64,000 nucleotides of DNA from Neovahlkampfia damariscottae. Taxonomy: Eukaryota; Heterolobosea; Selenaionea; Neovahlkampfiida; Neovahlkampfiidae. The stretch covers positions 62,001-126,000 of the forward strand of contig JABLTG010000018.1 of assembly GCA_016618085.1 (NCBI GenBank), in the 5' to 3' direction. Position numbers and translations under genes: made by a program. Shown piece after piece: positions 11,008-22,784 of this stretch. Below the pieces are notes generated by a model. The model was not told where the DNA came from and searched no databases. It was given only the letters and a program-made list of their open reading frames with translations. Numbering within the stretch: the stretch's first letter is position 1; every line of letters begins with the position of its first letter.

Positions 11008-12032
11008 TTATTGGAAATGTTCATTCATTTTTTCTAATGTTAAATCTCTTATATGTCCACAATCTTCTTCAATATGATCAAACATTAATCCCATTGCAGT
11101 ATCATTTACTTCAAGAACTAAATCAGTTCCATCTTTGAGTCTCATCACATCTAAAGCAAACATATCTAATCCTCCATTAATTAATGAAACTTCATCCATC
11201 CATAATTTATATTTATCTGTAACTTCATGATCTTTGAATGCAATATTTCCCCAATTTTGTTTCCAAGATGAATTGGATTGTCTTGAATAGACTCGATAAT
11301 GTTTTCCAATTTTTTGAAGTCTCAAATCATATTCAATATTCAAAAATGGTTCAACGAAAAAATAATCATTGTGGATTGTTAAACATGATAAAAAATCTTC
11401 TAAATCACCATCTTCTTTAACTTTCATTTTTCCAACTACAACATTAATCCAATCATTTCTTACCTCCAGCATCAATCGTCCCAATTTTAAGTACACATGG
11501 TAAATCTGGTTTAATTATGATTTCATCACTTGAGCCAATATTTGGGTAAAAATTTTGATCAACAATTGGAAAATTATCTTTACCTAACTTCTGTTGAATT
11601 TTCAATAATTCTCCGTAGAGAATAGGTTTTTCACGAAGAAAAATGGATTTTAATGAATTAATAGATGGTATATTATTGAACATAAATGCTAATAAAATAT
11701 TTTTGTATGAAACTTCATGTAAACCTCCTGAGAAGTTTCTAATTAAAATAAAATCAACAGAAAATTCTCGATCATCTTTTTGTTGATATAAATTGTCAAT
11801 TCCCTTTAAATGACATATCACTCCTTTTTTATTGCTCGAATTTACAGTGATATGCTGCCAACCTGTTTGTTTTAGTTTTTTAATTTTTCACCTGCAACTT
11901 CAACTTTGATTTTTTCTCCATTTTTTAATTTTTTATCTTTGAATAATTTGTACCCTTTTTCAATAGTGTTAGATTACTTGGATGAAGAATACAATCAACA
12001 GATGAATAGTCAATCACCAACAAATTCTTCAT
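11008..12032 (-). CDS. Synapsin-like ATP-grasp protein
   Basis: Four exons with three tiny introns (about 23, 29 and 28 nt) encode about 320 residues. The protein follows animal synapsin domain C from end to end: MKNLLVIDYSS, KLFKDKKLKNGEKIKVEVAG, VDFILIRNFSGG, IPSINSLKSIF, LGKDNFPIVDQNFYPN, LPCVLKIGTIDAGVGKMKV, EPFLNIEYDLRLQKIGKHYR, WKQNWGN, DKYKLWMDE, GGLDMFALDVM, DLVLEVND and a final helix LTLEKMNEHF. Domain C is an ATP-binding ATP-grasp fold that in animals coats synaptic vesicles. The neuronal A, B, D and E regions are absent. A vesicle-tethering role here is inference, and a RimK/ATP-grasp ligase activity is the alternative. CCAATCA lies 15 bp upstream of the ATG. Confidence 0.85.
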
Positions 12033-12428
12033 CTTCAAAAATATTTTGATTGGACAAAAAAAAAAGTATCTTTCAATAAAAAGGACAAAGAATACTCCTA
12101 GAATTACAACTATTCAACTTTTATTATGATTTTCTTTGTCGATTTTTCAATTTTGTCTTTCATTTTTTTCACTTTTTCCCAATTGATGATTTTGATGTCT
12201 TTATTTTGAACAGGAATGTTGATTTTGGTGATTTTATGTTTCTTCTTTCGCTCAACTTCATTCTGTCATCATGATTCTGTTTCATCTTTGAACCTTCAAA
12301 CTGAAGAAATCAGAAAATTAATTGGTGGATTATAATTTTACATGATTCCCTCTGAAATTGAAAAAACTTAGATTTTTGAGTGTTTTGAACGGTAATAAAT
12401 TCCACCAATAAAATCATCTATTTGTTCA
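12033..12428. other. Intergenic interval with possible small unresolved gene
   Basis: Shared upstream region of the divergent synapsin-like and CWF19L1-like genes. Between about 12110 and 12291 the minus strand holds a short Lys/Ile-rich frame ending in TAG at 12110 that reads like coding sequence (for example KINIPVQNKDIKIINWEKV). I could not find one start codon and splice pattern that opens the whole frame, and the plus strand has only a 40-codon hydrophobic frame. CCAAT motifs lie at 12047 and near 12320 and 12393. It is left as an interval rather than a gene. Confidence 0.3.
12047..12053 (-). promoter_or_regulatory. CCAATCA motif before synapsin-like gene
   Basis: CCAATCA in gene sense, 15 bp upstream of the ATG at 12032. 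Confidence 0.5.
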
Positions 12429-14032
12429 ATGTCTGATAAACGCAAATTAGAGGTTGAAGAAAAACCAACAAATAAAAAACAAAAACTTGACAATTTAAAA
12501 ATGTAAGCCATGAGAAATTTACTGATAATATAAGTCTAGTTTGTGGTGACATTGAAGGAAATTTTGATAAAATTTTCAAAAAAATTCACGAAATTTTATC
12601 GACAAAAGGAAAGTTTGATTTACTATTTTGTATTGGAAAATTCTTTTCTGAAAATGAAATTGATTCATTATCACTTGATTATTCACCTGAAAATTCGAAA
12701 TATTTGACAGGTGAAAATAGAATCCAAATACCAACATATTTTATTGATTGTTCACCAAATTCAATATTAGGAGAAAAAGAAAAAGAAATTTGTCAAAATT
12801 TAACATTTCTTGGAAAAAAAGGAATTAAAAATATTAAAGGATTGAATGTAGCATTTTTAAGTGGAAATTATGATCCATACACATATCAATCAACTTCAAT
12901 TTCATCTTCAATGAATTATTTAAAATCTGATTTTTTATATTTAAAAGAAGAATCAAAAAAATATGAACAAGAAGGAATTGATTTATTCTTATCATGTGAT
13001 TGGTCAAAAGGTATTTTAAATAATTTGAATTCAAATGAATTACCAAAGAAACAACCATCATCACAATCATCTGTTATAAGTCAATTAAGTGAAATATTGA
13101 AACCAAAATATCATTTTACAGTTTCAGAATTTTTTTATGAAAGAAGACCTTATTTAAATGAAGATATAAATTCATCAACAAGATTCATTTCTTTATCAAA
13201 TATAAATTCAACTGAAAAATATTTATATGCATTCTCTTTTTCATTTCAAAATTTTAATGAACCAAAAAATTCATCAATTTCACCATTCAAAAAAATTGAA
13301 AAAGAATCAACTACAAACAATTCTTATAACATTAAAAAAAATGTTCCAAAGAATAAATATGTAAAAAAAGAAGTAGTAAAATCAAATATGAATTGTTGGT
13401 TTTGTTTATCAAATCCAGAAATTGAAAAACATTTATTAATTTCGATTCAAGAAGAATCTTATTTAGCATTTCCAAAAGGTGGTTTAACAAATGATCATAT
13501 TTTATTAATTTCAATGGAACATTCAAATTGTTACATGAATTTATCAGATGATTCAATAAAAGAAATTGAATTATATCTTGAAAATTTAAAAAAGTTCTAT
13601 GCAACAAAAAACAAATCCATTATCATTTTTGAAAGAAATATATCATTAAATAAGGTACCAAATCACTTTCATTTCCAAATTGTTCCAATTTCAAATAATT
13701 TATTAAAAGACTCTGAAGAGATATTTCAAAATGAATTTGAAAATGAAGATTTGGAATTTAATGTTTATGATTCATCTGTTCAATTGAAAGATTTAATTTT
13801 TGATTCAAAATGTCAAGATTCACAATATTTTTTAGTTATTTTACCAAATGGAAATAGAATTATTCATAAGATTAAAAATACAAAAATTGTAATGAATTTA
13901 GGGAGAAAGGTTTGTGCAAAATTATTAGGTGAAAAAGATAAAGATGATTGGAAAAATTGTGCATTACCAAAAGAAGAAGAAACAAAATTAGTTTTAAATT
14001 TTAGAAAAGAATTTCAATCTTTTGATCTTTGA
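12429..14032 (+). CDS. CWF19-like protein 1 (Drn1 family)
   Basis: Spliceosome-associated protein; yeast Drn1 assists the lariat-debranching enzyme Dbr1. A 32-nt intron (12503-12534) joins a short Lys-rich first exon to the body and creates KILVCGDIEGNF, the start of the metallophosphoesterase-like N-terminal domain, followed by KFDLLFCIGKFF and IPTYFIDCSP. The C-terminal half has the CwfJ domains: CWFCLSNPEIEKHLL, YLAFPKGGLTNDHILLI, and the histidine-triad-like NHFHFQIVPIS. The final CwfJ_C_2 region includes LPNGNRIIHKI. Length (about 520 residues) fits the family. The stop is TGA, which matters for the selenoprotein argument elsewhere in this window. Confidence 0.9.
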
Positions 14033-14102
14033 ATAAATGATTTTCATGTTTATCCAATAATTTACCATCATTTTCAATGTTGATTGGTGGAAAATATTGT
14101 GA

Positions 14103-14935
14103 ATGAAAAACTTGTTGTTTGTGGTCAGTTTGATTATTTATTCCACTATAGCCTTGGAATTTGCAAATATTGGAGATAGTTGGGGTACTCATGGTTTTAG
14201 AGTGTTTCAACAAAAAGTAAAAAAAAAAAAATATTAAAATAAAAAGTGTAAACAAACAAGTCCAAATTCAAAAGTAAGCATGTTTGCTGTCGGTGGAACA
14301 ACAGCTCAACAGTGGGCATCATCACAAGGAATTCAAAAATTGAAGAAAATCTTCACCAATAATCCAAACATCACTCATATTTGGATGACTGTTGGAGGAA
14401 ATGGTACAATAATATACATTTTTTTAAACTTTATCAAGATGCAATGAACTTGTGTCGACAAAGAAAATGTGATGAATATGAAGCCTCTGTGTTGAAAGAT
14501 TCAAGAAACATAATGAAATTATTGGTTAGTTTAAAACCTTCAATCAAAGTATCTTCACTTGGTTATGATTTACTTTCATGGGAAAGAGATGAACGATGCA
14601 AAAGAACTTTTTCTGTTTTATTCAGAGGACAATCATATCAAACATTTAGAAGACAATTTATTGACAGATTTACAAGGTTAAATCAACAAATTGAAAAAGA
14701 ATTTCCAAAAAACTATTATTATGTTCCGATTTGGGGTAGGTTTATCATTTTGACATTATTAATTCAAACTTTCAAAGGGGTCATGCAAAAAGCTGGAGGA
14801 ATAGTCAATCCACCAAATGTGAATTTTGGTAGTCCTGATAAATATTACTCAGATTGCATTCATCCAAATGATTCTGGTTTTCGAATTGTAATGGAGAATT
14901 TTTTTGAAAATTTAAAAAAGAGAAATTACTTTTAA
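14103..14935 (+). CDS. Secreted SGNH/GDSL-type hydrolase
   Basis: Four exons with introns 14217-14246, 14404-14438 and 14736-14777. The first exon gives a signal peptide (MKNLLFVVSLIIYSTIALEF) and block I of the SGNH family, ANIGDSWGTHGF, with the catalytic Ser in GDS. Block III GGND appears at the second splice junction and block V is DCIHPNDSGF with the Asp-His pair. The enzyme should be an extracellular or lysosomal esterase/lipase; the substrate cannot be told. The intron assignments are supported because each restores a family motif in phase. ATTGG lies at about 14084, just before the ATG. Confidence 0.85.
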
Positions 14936-15096
14936 GAACAAATAAATTGGTTCATTATTTCAAGATGGAGCATTTTGAAGTGATAAATCCATTACTGGTT
15001 GTGGAAGTAACTTTCCAATTAAATCGTATTTTTAGAATCTATTTTTAACTCATCAACCAATAAATATTCACCAACACATCTGAAAGACAAAAACAA

Positions 15097-16617
15097 ATGA
15101 ACAATCAAACAAAAGACAGATTAAAAGGTAGTTATATAGATTGTCATGGATTACTAGGTACAAAAATAATAATACAATAATTTTAAACAGGAAATGAAAA
15201 ATGGCCAAAACCTTACTGTGTAGCAAAATCAGATGAACCAAATAGAAAAGACCAAGGAAATATGACTGATGCTTCAGAGTATTTAGATGAACAAGAAGTT
15301 TTAGAAGCAAAAATTGAAATTATCGCAAAATTGATCAAAAATTCTAAATGCGTCACTGCTTACACTGGAGCTGGACTTTCTAGAGCAGCAGGTATCGGAG
15401 ATTATGCCTCAAAAGCTAAAAATTCTATTGTAAATAATGCACCAAAACTTAAATCAGCTTTTGATGCAAAACCTACTTATGCACATAATGCTATTGCAAA
15501 ATTGGAAGAAGCAGGATTACTTCATCATTATGTTCAACAAAACCATGATGGATTACCACAAAAAGCAGGTTTTCCACAAGAAAAAATCAACGAAATTCAT
15601 GGAGCTTGGTATGATCCTTCAAATCCAGTTGTACAATTTTCTGAATCTTTGAGGTCAGATTTATTTAATTGGATGGAAGAAATGGAACATAAAACAGATT
15701 TAACATTATGTTTAGGTACTTCTTTATCAGGAATGAATGCTGATAGATGCGCTTGGACTCCTGCTAAAAAATTTAAAAAACAAAAAAAAGGAAATGGAAC
15801 TATCATGATCAACTTACAAAAAACAGAAATTGATTCAATGTCAACTATAAGAGTATGGGCTAAACTTGATGATTGTTTTTCTTTATTGATGAAAAAACTT
15901 GATATTGATATGTCAACTTTGAAAGGAACTCCAAAACTCCCAAAGGGAAATATATTTTATATTCCATATGATGAAAATGGAAAATTTTTGGGAAAAGATG
16001 CAAAGAAGTTAATGAAATTAGATTTTTCAGTTGGATCCAAAATTAGAATTGTGCATCCTGATTCATCAACTTTCAATTGTGTTGGTGATGTTTATAGGAA
16101 TAGTGATGATCATTATTCAATTTATTTACAAAGAAAAAACAAAAAACCATCATTGTATGCTTTAGGTCATTGGTGGATTGATTGTGCTTTGAGAGGAGTA
16201 CTTGAACAATTTCCATATGCGAATGAAATCCCTGAATTTGTTGAAGTCAAAAAAGAAAAAATTGAAGAGTTATCACCAATGATTGAAGAGAGAAATTTTG
16301 ATAATGTTGAAAATGAGATTAACTTTGTAGTAGGAAATACACATAAAAAATTGAATGAAGGTTCTCATTTGTGGAAAGTTTTCATCACAGAAAAAGGAAC
16401 AAAATTATTCGATTCTGTAAAGTTCACGTTGCATCCAACATTTAAAGATAATGAAATTTTGATAAAACAAGCACCTTTTGAACTTGAAAGGACAGGTTGG
16501 GGCACATTTGAAATTGATATTGTTGTAAATTTGAAGAATGGAAAATCAATTGATATGAAACATAATCTATCATTCAATGGATCAGGAGTAGAAAAACCTT
16601 GCAAAATATTGATATAA
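15097..16617 (+). CDS. Sirtuin-YEATS fusion protein
   Basis: Two exons; a 63-nt intron (15128-15190) adds MNNQTKDRLKG to the N-terminus. Residues about 45-240 form a Sir2 NAD-dependent deacylase domain: TAYTGAGLSRAAGIGDYAS, QNHDGLPQKAG, NEIHG with the catalytic His, LCLGTSLSG and TIMINLQKT. The four zinc-binding Cys of classical sirtuins are missing, so the small domain is zinc-free and short. A central region of about 120 residues (NIFYIPYDENGKFLG onward) is unknown. The C-terminal 100 residues read as a YEATS acyl-lysine reader: SHLWKVFITEKG, VKFTLHPTFKDN, APFELERTGWGTFEIDI. The combination would place an acyl-lysine eraser and reader in one chain. Histone substrates are inferred. Confidence 0.85.
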
Positions 16618-16679
16618 AATTTTTTCTTTTATCACTATTTTCGAAACAAAAAAGAAATATCAACAATTACAAATTTGGT

Positions 16680-18081
16680 TTATTTTTCTTTCAATTCTCC
16701 CTTTAGTTCAGCATATTTCTTTGCAAATTCAAAGTTATGAGTATGAGCTAAAATTTGACTCCGTAATGAAGAAGGAATATTTTGGAAAACATTTATACTG
16801 AGAGTCACAAGTTGATCCGCATTAATTGATGATTTCATCTCTTGTTGCATGAAAGTTTTGATATCAACATTAGGTTTTAATAATTCATCTTCAACTAAAA
16901 ACATTCGAGAAAATACAACAATAGGAACTAAATGAAATCCAAAACTAATGAATGTATCCCATAAACGAAGCATTTCACTGAGTGGAGAGAAATCACTACA
17001 ACAAATAGTAATGCCTAATAAAAAAAGTGAAAAAAGAACATATATCTCTTACTTGAAAAAAATAATGTCCTTATCATTCCTGTCACACCCGTTTCTAATT
17101 TTTCAAATTTTTTTTTCAATTCTGGAGTAAAAGCAGTCATTAAGTTTTTTATAATTCTTAAAGCAGATAAAACACCACAATAATTATTGGTGAAATACGT
17201 TGGTATTTTTTCAGTTAATAATTTGTTATAACAAAAATAAGCATCTGGTTCATTCATACAACATTGAAAAGGAGTTGAAATACCAAGCATTCCTTGTAAA
17301 TATCCAAATCGATCAATATTATCTTCTGGTGCACCTTTTTTTTTTTCATTAAATGTTTTTTTAAAAACAAACCTTTTTCTACTGAAAAACAGTGTATGAT
17401 TCGATAAAATGACTATAGAAAAGGTTAATAAATATTTTTTTTAGATTTTTACTTCTCCTTCTTTTGGTATCCTTTCCAGAACTTCTTTTGATGAAGTTGC
17501 TCTATCTACATCATGTGATACCTTTGGTAAATCCTCAGTTGGCTTTTCTTTGACTTTTTTGAAAAATTAATTTTTTTTTTTTTTTGAACTAACGAAGTTT
17601 AAACCATTTTTTTTGGTTGAATTCATCATCAGATGACAAAAGTATTGCGCACCAAATATCACCTCTAAAAGTTGAAGCTTCTCCAAATTTGCTTTCTTTC
17701 AATTCTTTTTCTTCCTTTAAAGAAGATTTTAAAAAAGGTTGTTATTTTTTACTTTTGATTCCATTAGTTTAAGATATCCGCACAGGTACATTAATTTTCG
17801 AGTCATGACACTTGTCGGTTCTTGTGAATTATTCAGTAAATCTAAATATTCTTTTTTGACTGAATCATCTGAAATGGAAGGTGAATTGTTATTTTTTAAT
17901 GTTTACAGTCTTTTAATTCACCAGTATGCACTTTTCTTTGGATATTGGTGCAGTATTGGTAATACAGTTGTTCATAGTTAATAATATCTTCAGGTCCTTT
18001 TGTTAATTTTTTGTCATATATATAGGTGTAATGATCCATTAATTGTTTTATTCTTGGACCTACGACATTTGACCCACTCAT
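16680..18081 (-). CDS. Bub2-like TBC-domain Rab/Ras GAP
   Basis: About seven exons with introns of 30-40 nt. The start is the ATG at 18081 (MSGSNVVGPRIKQ). The TBC domain is visible once introns are removed: FRGDIWCAILL (the RGxxW motif), VSHDVDRA (IxxDxxR arginine finger), RIIHCFSVEKG, FGYLQGM (glutamine finger), NEPDAYFCYNKLL, LRLWDTFISFGFHL and FSRMFLVEDELL. The compact size and the W.T.....G.HL pattern resemble Bub2/TBC proteins that act with Byr4/Bfa1 on Tem1/Spg1. Both catalytic fingers are present, so GAP activity is likely. The partner GTPase is not identifiable. The exon map was built by eye from motif continuity and may be off by a few codons. Confidence 0.75.
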
Positions 18082-18298
18082 TTTCTCCACAAGAGAAACA
18101 AAATTAGAACGTTTTATTGGTGCTTTTTTTTTTTTTGAAATGTATGTTATTCCTAAAATAGATGAGCTGTTAGATTACAACACAAAATCTATTTTTTTAT
18201 TGATAAACATTGGAATCTTCAAAACGATTTGATTGGGACAAATGTCCTTCCAAACATTAGGTGAGATCAATTAGCAAAACAAAAAAAAACGTCACGGC

Positions 18299-19173
18299 AT
18301 GAAACTTATCACAGAACAAGAAAAATTACCAGAACAATCTGCGACTCAAAACCTAAAACAAGTGCAAATCCAACCTGAATTTAAAGAACTTGATTCTTTG
18401 GTTCTTTTTGCAGACAGTATTTATCAAATGTCACCAAAAACAGGTGATTATGTGAAAACATCACTCGAATCTGGTTGGAGTTGGACCAAATGTGCTGTAC
18501 ATCATGAAGGTTATATTTATGTTGTCTCTTCATGGAAAGGTTGTATTTATAAATGGTAAGTTCAATTGTTAAATTCACAAAATAAAGGAATGTAAATAAT
18601 CAAAACTTTTCTATTTTGAATAATGAAGATTGGAGATTCTGTCGTGGAATGGTTCAATTGGATGATTATCTCTACTTGATTTGTCATAACATTTATAGGG
18701 TATCATTAAAAACAGGAGAATCACAAAAAGTATCAAGGGAAAGTGGATGGACTGTAGTTAATAAAAATACAGCATGTGTTCACAAAGGAAAGATTTTAAT
18801 GATTGCAGGATTTTCAGGAACATTTATTCAATGGAATCCAAAGGATGGAAGTTATTTAACTGTAAATAATGAAAATTGGTCATGTAGTTCTGCTATTGTT
18901 TCTTTGAATGATAAAATTTATGTGATAAGTTATTACATTTATGAAGTGGATGTTGAAAATGGATTGTACAAAAAAGTATCAAATGAAGGAGGTTGGAACT
19001 CAATTGTTTCTGCAACAGTCAGAAATGATAAAATTGTAATGCTTTGGAAAAGAGAAGTTCATTCAGATAAAGTTCATATTCGTTATGCAAATTTATATTC
19101 ATTCGATCCTAAAACAGGTGCTTCCACAAAAATAAATTGTGAAGATTGGATCAATTCAGGGACTGTTGTTTAA
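18299..19173 (+). CDS. Beta-propeller-like repeat protein, unknown role
   Basis: Two exons; intron 18556-18587. About 280 residues consist of roughly five repeats of 45-50 residues. Each contains a YIYVVSS- or IYVISYY-like strand, a [K/N]TGxYxKVS-like turn and a conserved NENW, NEDW or ESGW motif. Examples are TGDYVKTSLESGWSW, TGESQKVSRESGW and NGLYKKVSNEGGW. The pattern of alternating strands with a Trp at fixed spacing resembles kelch-like or other six-bladed propellers, but the diagnostic double-Gly kelch motif is missing. There is no signal peptide or membrane segment, so it is probably cytosolic. The binding partner is unknown. Confidence 0.75.
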
Positions 19174-19205
19174 GAAAATTGAATTCAAAAAATAAATATA
19201 AATTT

Positions 19206-22200
19206 TTATGTGTAAAAGTTTGCGAGTGGATCTCGTTCATTTGGTTGTGAATATCCTTTTGAAAGGAAGTTCTTTGGGTAAGGTACAATAAATCCTTGAA
19301 TATTTGGCAATTTTTCGACATTTCTTGCTTTGAGTTTGTGACTGTATTGTTGAATGATTTTTACATCTGATGAATCAGGATTTTCAAGATTTTCAACAGT
19401 TTTTTGAAAAACATCAACATAGATGTCTCTGTTTGATTCTGCAATTTTTCTCCATTGTGGATAAAATTCAATTGGATCTTCGACTTCCCTTTAAAAGTTG
19501 AATATTTAAACCAATAGAAACTTTTCTTACTCTTTCGTTTTTCCTGTAAATTTTGAAAACGTTTTAACTCTCAAATCATGTGCAATTTTAGTTCCTTTGA
19601 ATTTTTTTCCACCCATTGAAATATTCACAGTTTCATCTCCTTCGATTCTGACTCCTATTTCACTGTCCCTATCACCTTCCATTGATCTATCGTTGATATT
19701 AGCAGAACTACAAAATACAATTTTATCATCTACAATCATCAATTTGGAATGAACATAAATCATTTCATTACAAATCACCCCAGATTGAAACATACCCCAA
19801 TTTCTTAACGATGTGATTGTTACATAATCTTCAATGTCATCAATATGTGGATAATCCTCTTTTAATACATTTAACATTGCTGTCTTTCCTCTGAACATTG
19901 ATGAATGCTGCCAATACATCAATTGTTGTAAAATTTTGCTGTTGAGAGGTGAGGAACTTTGAAAAAATGAATGAAACCTAAAAAACTTACCTATGAAGAG
20001 GAACAACAAATATAACTCTGAATTTTTCTTTTTGATCAATTGCTTTAGCTATTCTTTTCACAATTGCATCAATAATTTTATTTTTTGGATTTTCTGTTTG
20101 TGCACAAGAACTAATGAAAAATTGATTTTCAATGTAGATGAAATGTTTTGATTCTTCAATAGCTTTCAATTGTGCTCGATAAATTGAATGCTATTTGATT
20201 AGATTTTTGTTCTTGATCTTACTTCAGTTTCTGTAAGATTGAATGACCATTTTGATACAGATCTTAATACTTGTACTTTAGCACTTTCAACATCTTGATG
20301 ATGAACACTAACAATAGACTGAAGATCATAATCAGTTTCACGAAGTGTAACAAAAGGATACTTTCCTCTTGCAAATGTCCATCTTTGAATGAAATTTCTA
20401 GCAATATCTCTGGCTGATTCACCAATCACTTTCGTTTGATAATCCATCCATGGCATTCTAGGTACTTTTTTTCTATTCCAAACATCTTTTTGAAAATTTG
20501 AATTTTAGTTAACTTACCTTTTAATGGATCACCAACATTTTTATTTTTCTTTTCAATCATTGGATTTACATACATTCTTCCAGGATAAATTTGATCTTTT
20601 TCTTCATCAACAATAGAAAATTTAAAATCTTCAAATCTATTGTATCCAATATCAATTCCACCTACAAATGCAACTGTTTGATCTATAACACATGTTTTTT
20701 GATGATGAGAGTATATTGTCAATTCTATTAGAAAAATACTTTAGTATGATGAATTTGAATACTTTGTAAAGGATCACGAATGACTTTTATATTTGAAGAT
20801 AATTTTTCTAATATATCCTTGCACTCTTTGCTCCCATTAGAGAAAGCAGCATCTATTTCATCCCAAACAAGAATTCTAACTTTAACTCCTGATTTTGCTC
20901 TTTCTGCCAAAACTAATATTTTTCAATTTTTTGTTTTCTTACTTTGATCAAATCTGTCAACATATTGACCATTTTCTTTTTTTCTGTTTAAATAGATTTT
21001 TGGTGAAATAAACCATCCAGTAATCAAAATTTCTGTCTTTGCTTGTTTTAAACATCTTGCAAGTTCAGGGAAGTATTCACCACCTGTTGTATATATATGA
21101 GTTGGGGTATTCACTCTAATAGGAGCAAATGAAAGATGTGGATGAAATTTTGATCCAACGTATCTATTTAAATTAATACAACTTTTAAATGATGTTTTAA
21201 TTCATTTTAAATATTTTACCTTATCCAATAATCACGATCTTTTTCTTCACATTCGAATTCTAATTTTCTATCACCTCTTATTTCAAATGAATTCTTTTGT
21301 TTTGAAATACAACTTGAATCTGATAATTCAATCACATATACTTGATTTTATGAGTAATTATTGAGAAATCTTACTTGGAGGTTTACAAGAAACTTTTTCA
21401 TTCCTGATGAAAATTTGAGAAAATTAAGAATTTAATACCATCTTTTTTGGTATTCTAAGAAGTGTTTTTGATCTTTATAGAGTGTCAATACACCATTCAA
21501 TACTTTACAATATGCTGTTTTGAACAAATCTTTCACTTTAACAGTTCCTTCTCTTGTTGGAAATCCCAGAGACATATCAAGTGAAACAGAGAGCTAAAAG
21601 AATTAAAAAAGTCGAATCATTTCCAAACCTTTTCTTCAATTGGTCTGAAAATGTCATTATAAATGAATGGAAAGAATCCAAAACAACTTGTAAATGTTGG
21701 ATTGGTTCTTGCTCTTTCTTGAAAATCATAATAACCAAAAATAAAATCTTCAAGATTATCAAGTAATCTCTTTTCCCAATTTATGCTTTTCTTTTTAAAA
21801 CTTGCTTTTTTTTTGAAAAATTTTTCTTCAGAATTTAGTTCATCGTTTTTTTCAATTTCTTCAGGATCTTCATCATTTTCAGAATCACTTGAGTTTACAT
21901 TAGAAATAATGAAACTAATATTTTTCTTCTTTATATCATTTTCATTGCCTTCCACATCTTGAAAGTTTCAACAAATTTTTTTTTTTTACTTGAGTGAATG
22001 ATTTCATCAATAATATCTTCTACAAGACTATCCGCATTCTCAAGTCCAATTAATGTTTGCATAGCTTTACAGAAATCAGCAATTTCTTTTTTATCAATTT
22101 TTGGATCTTTATTGTAGTTAATAATTTCCAATGCAAGTTCTGCTTTCTCTCTTGCATTTCCACGACACATAATTCCAAGAGTTTGAAGGAACTCCGGAAA

Positions 22201-22556
22201 TTCTATTTCATAACCATTCTTTGACTTGTTTATGGCTTTAAATAAAGAACTTTGTATTCTTGGATCTTTTGAAAAATTTGGATAAAGTTTATAGAAAGTT
22301 GGTTGATTTAGCTCTTTATTTGGAGCAGCTGCTTTTGAAAATAGTGAATAAATAGCTTCAGTTTCAATGGCAGAAACTATTTTGTTAAAAATATTCAAAT
22401 AATACAGTAGGTCAAATCTGAGAGTTTTACAAAATCTCCAAAAGTCATGAATTCTCCTTGTGAGAGTACAGGTGATTCTGTTGCTCTTTTCATGAGTTCA
22501 AAGTTACTTTCTAATCCAATTTTTTTTTCCGGAGTTGTGCTCACTCTGTTACCCAT
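19206..22556 (-). CDS. Phospholipase D with EF-hand-like and PH domains
   Basis: One gene of about 14 exons (introns 25-60 nt), built from continuous motifs. The start MGNRVS is a possible myristoylation site. EF-hand-like helices follow ([28 protein letters not shown]), then an acidic linker. A PH domain comes next ([16 protein letters not shown] ... [10 protein letters not shown]). Catalytic half one has [11 protein letters not shown] (HKD), [13 protein letters not shown] and VPRMPWMDY, which mirrors the PRMPWHD motif of PLD1/2. Half two has [25 protein letters not shown] (HKD) and [10 protein letters not shown], and ends with a conserved tail [21 protein letters not shown]. It hydrolyses phosphatidylcholine to phosphatidic acid at membranes. 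PX is absent; calcium control through the EF region is inferred. Confidence 0.88.
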
Positions 22557-22784
22557 TTTGTTTTTGAAAAGAAGCCGTTATGTTCAATAGATGGATTTTA
22601 TTGGATAAATATTGTTGATTGTTTTCCAATGAAGATTTTCAACGACTACTCTTTTCCAATTGTAAGAAAATAATCCAGGCGACAATATTTACCCGGTGTT
22701 TCAATCTAGTATTGAATCCTAAAACCATGGTGATTGGTTATTTAAACTTTCTTCATTTTACCAAAATACAACCAACAAAAAAAT

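Noticed and set aside
14001-14255. An 84-codon minus-strand frame between CWF19L1 and the SGNH gene
   Set aside because: The plus strand there carries the signal peptide and GDS motif of the SGNH hydrolase, so the minus frame is a shadow.
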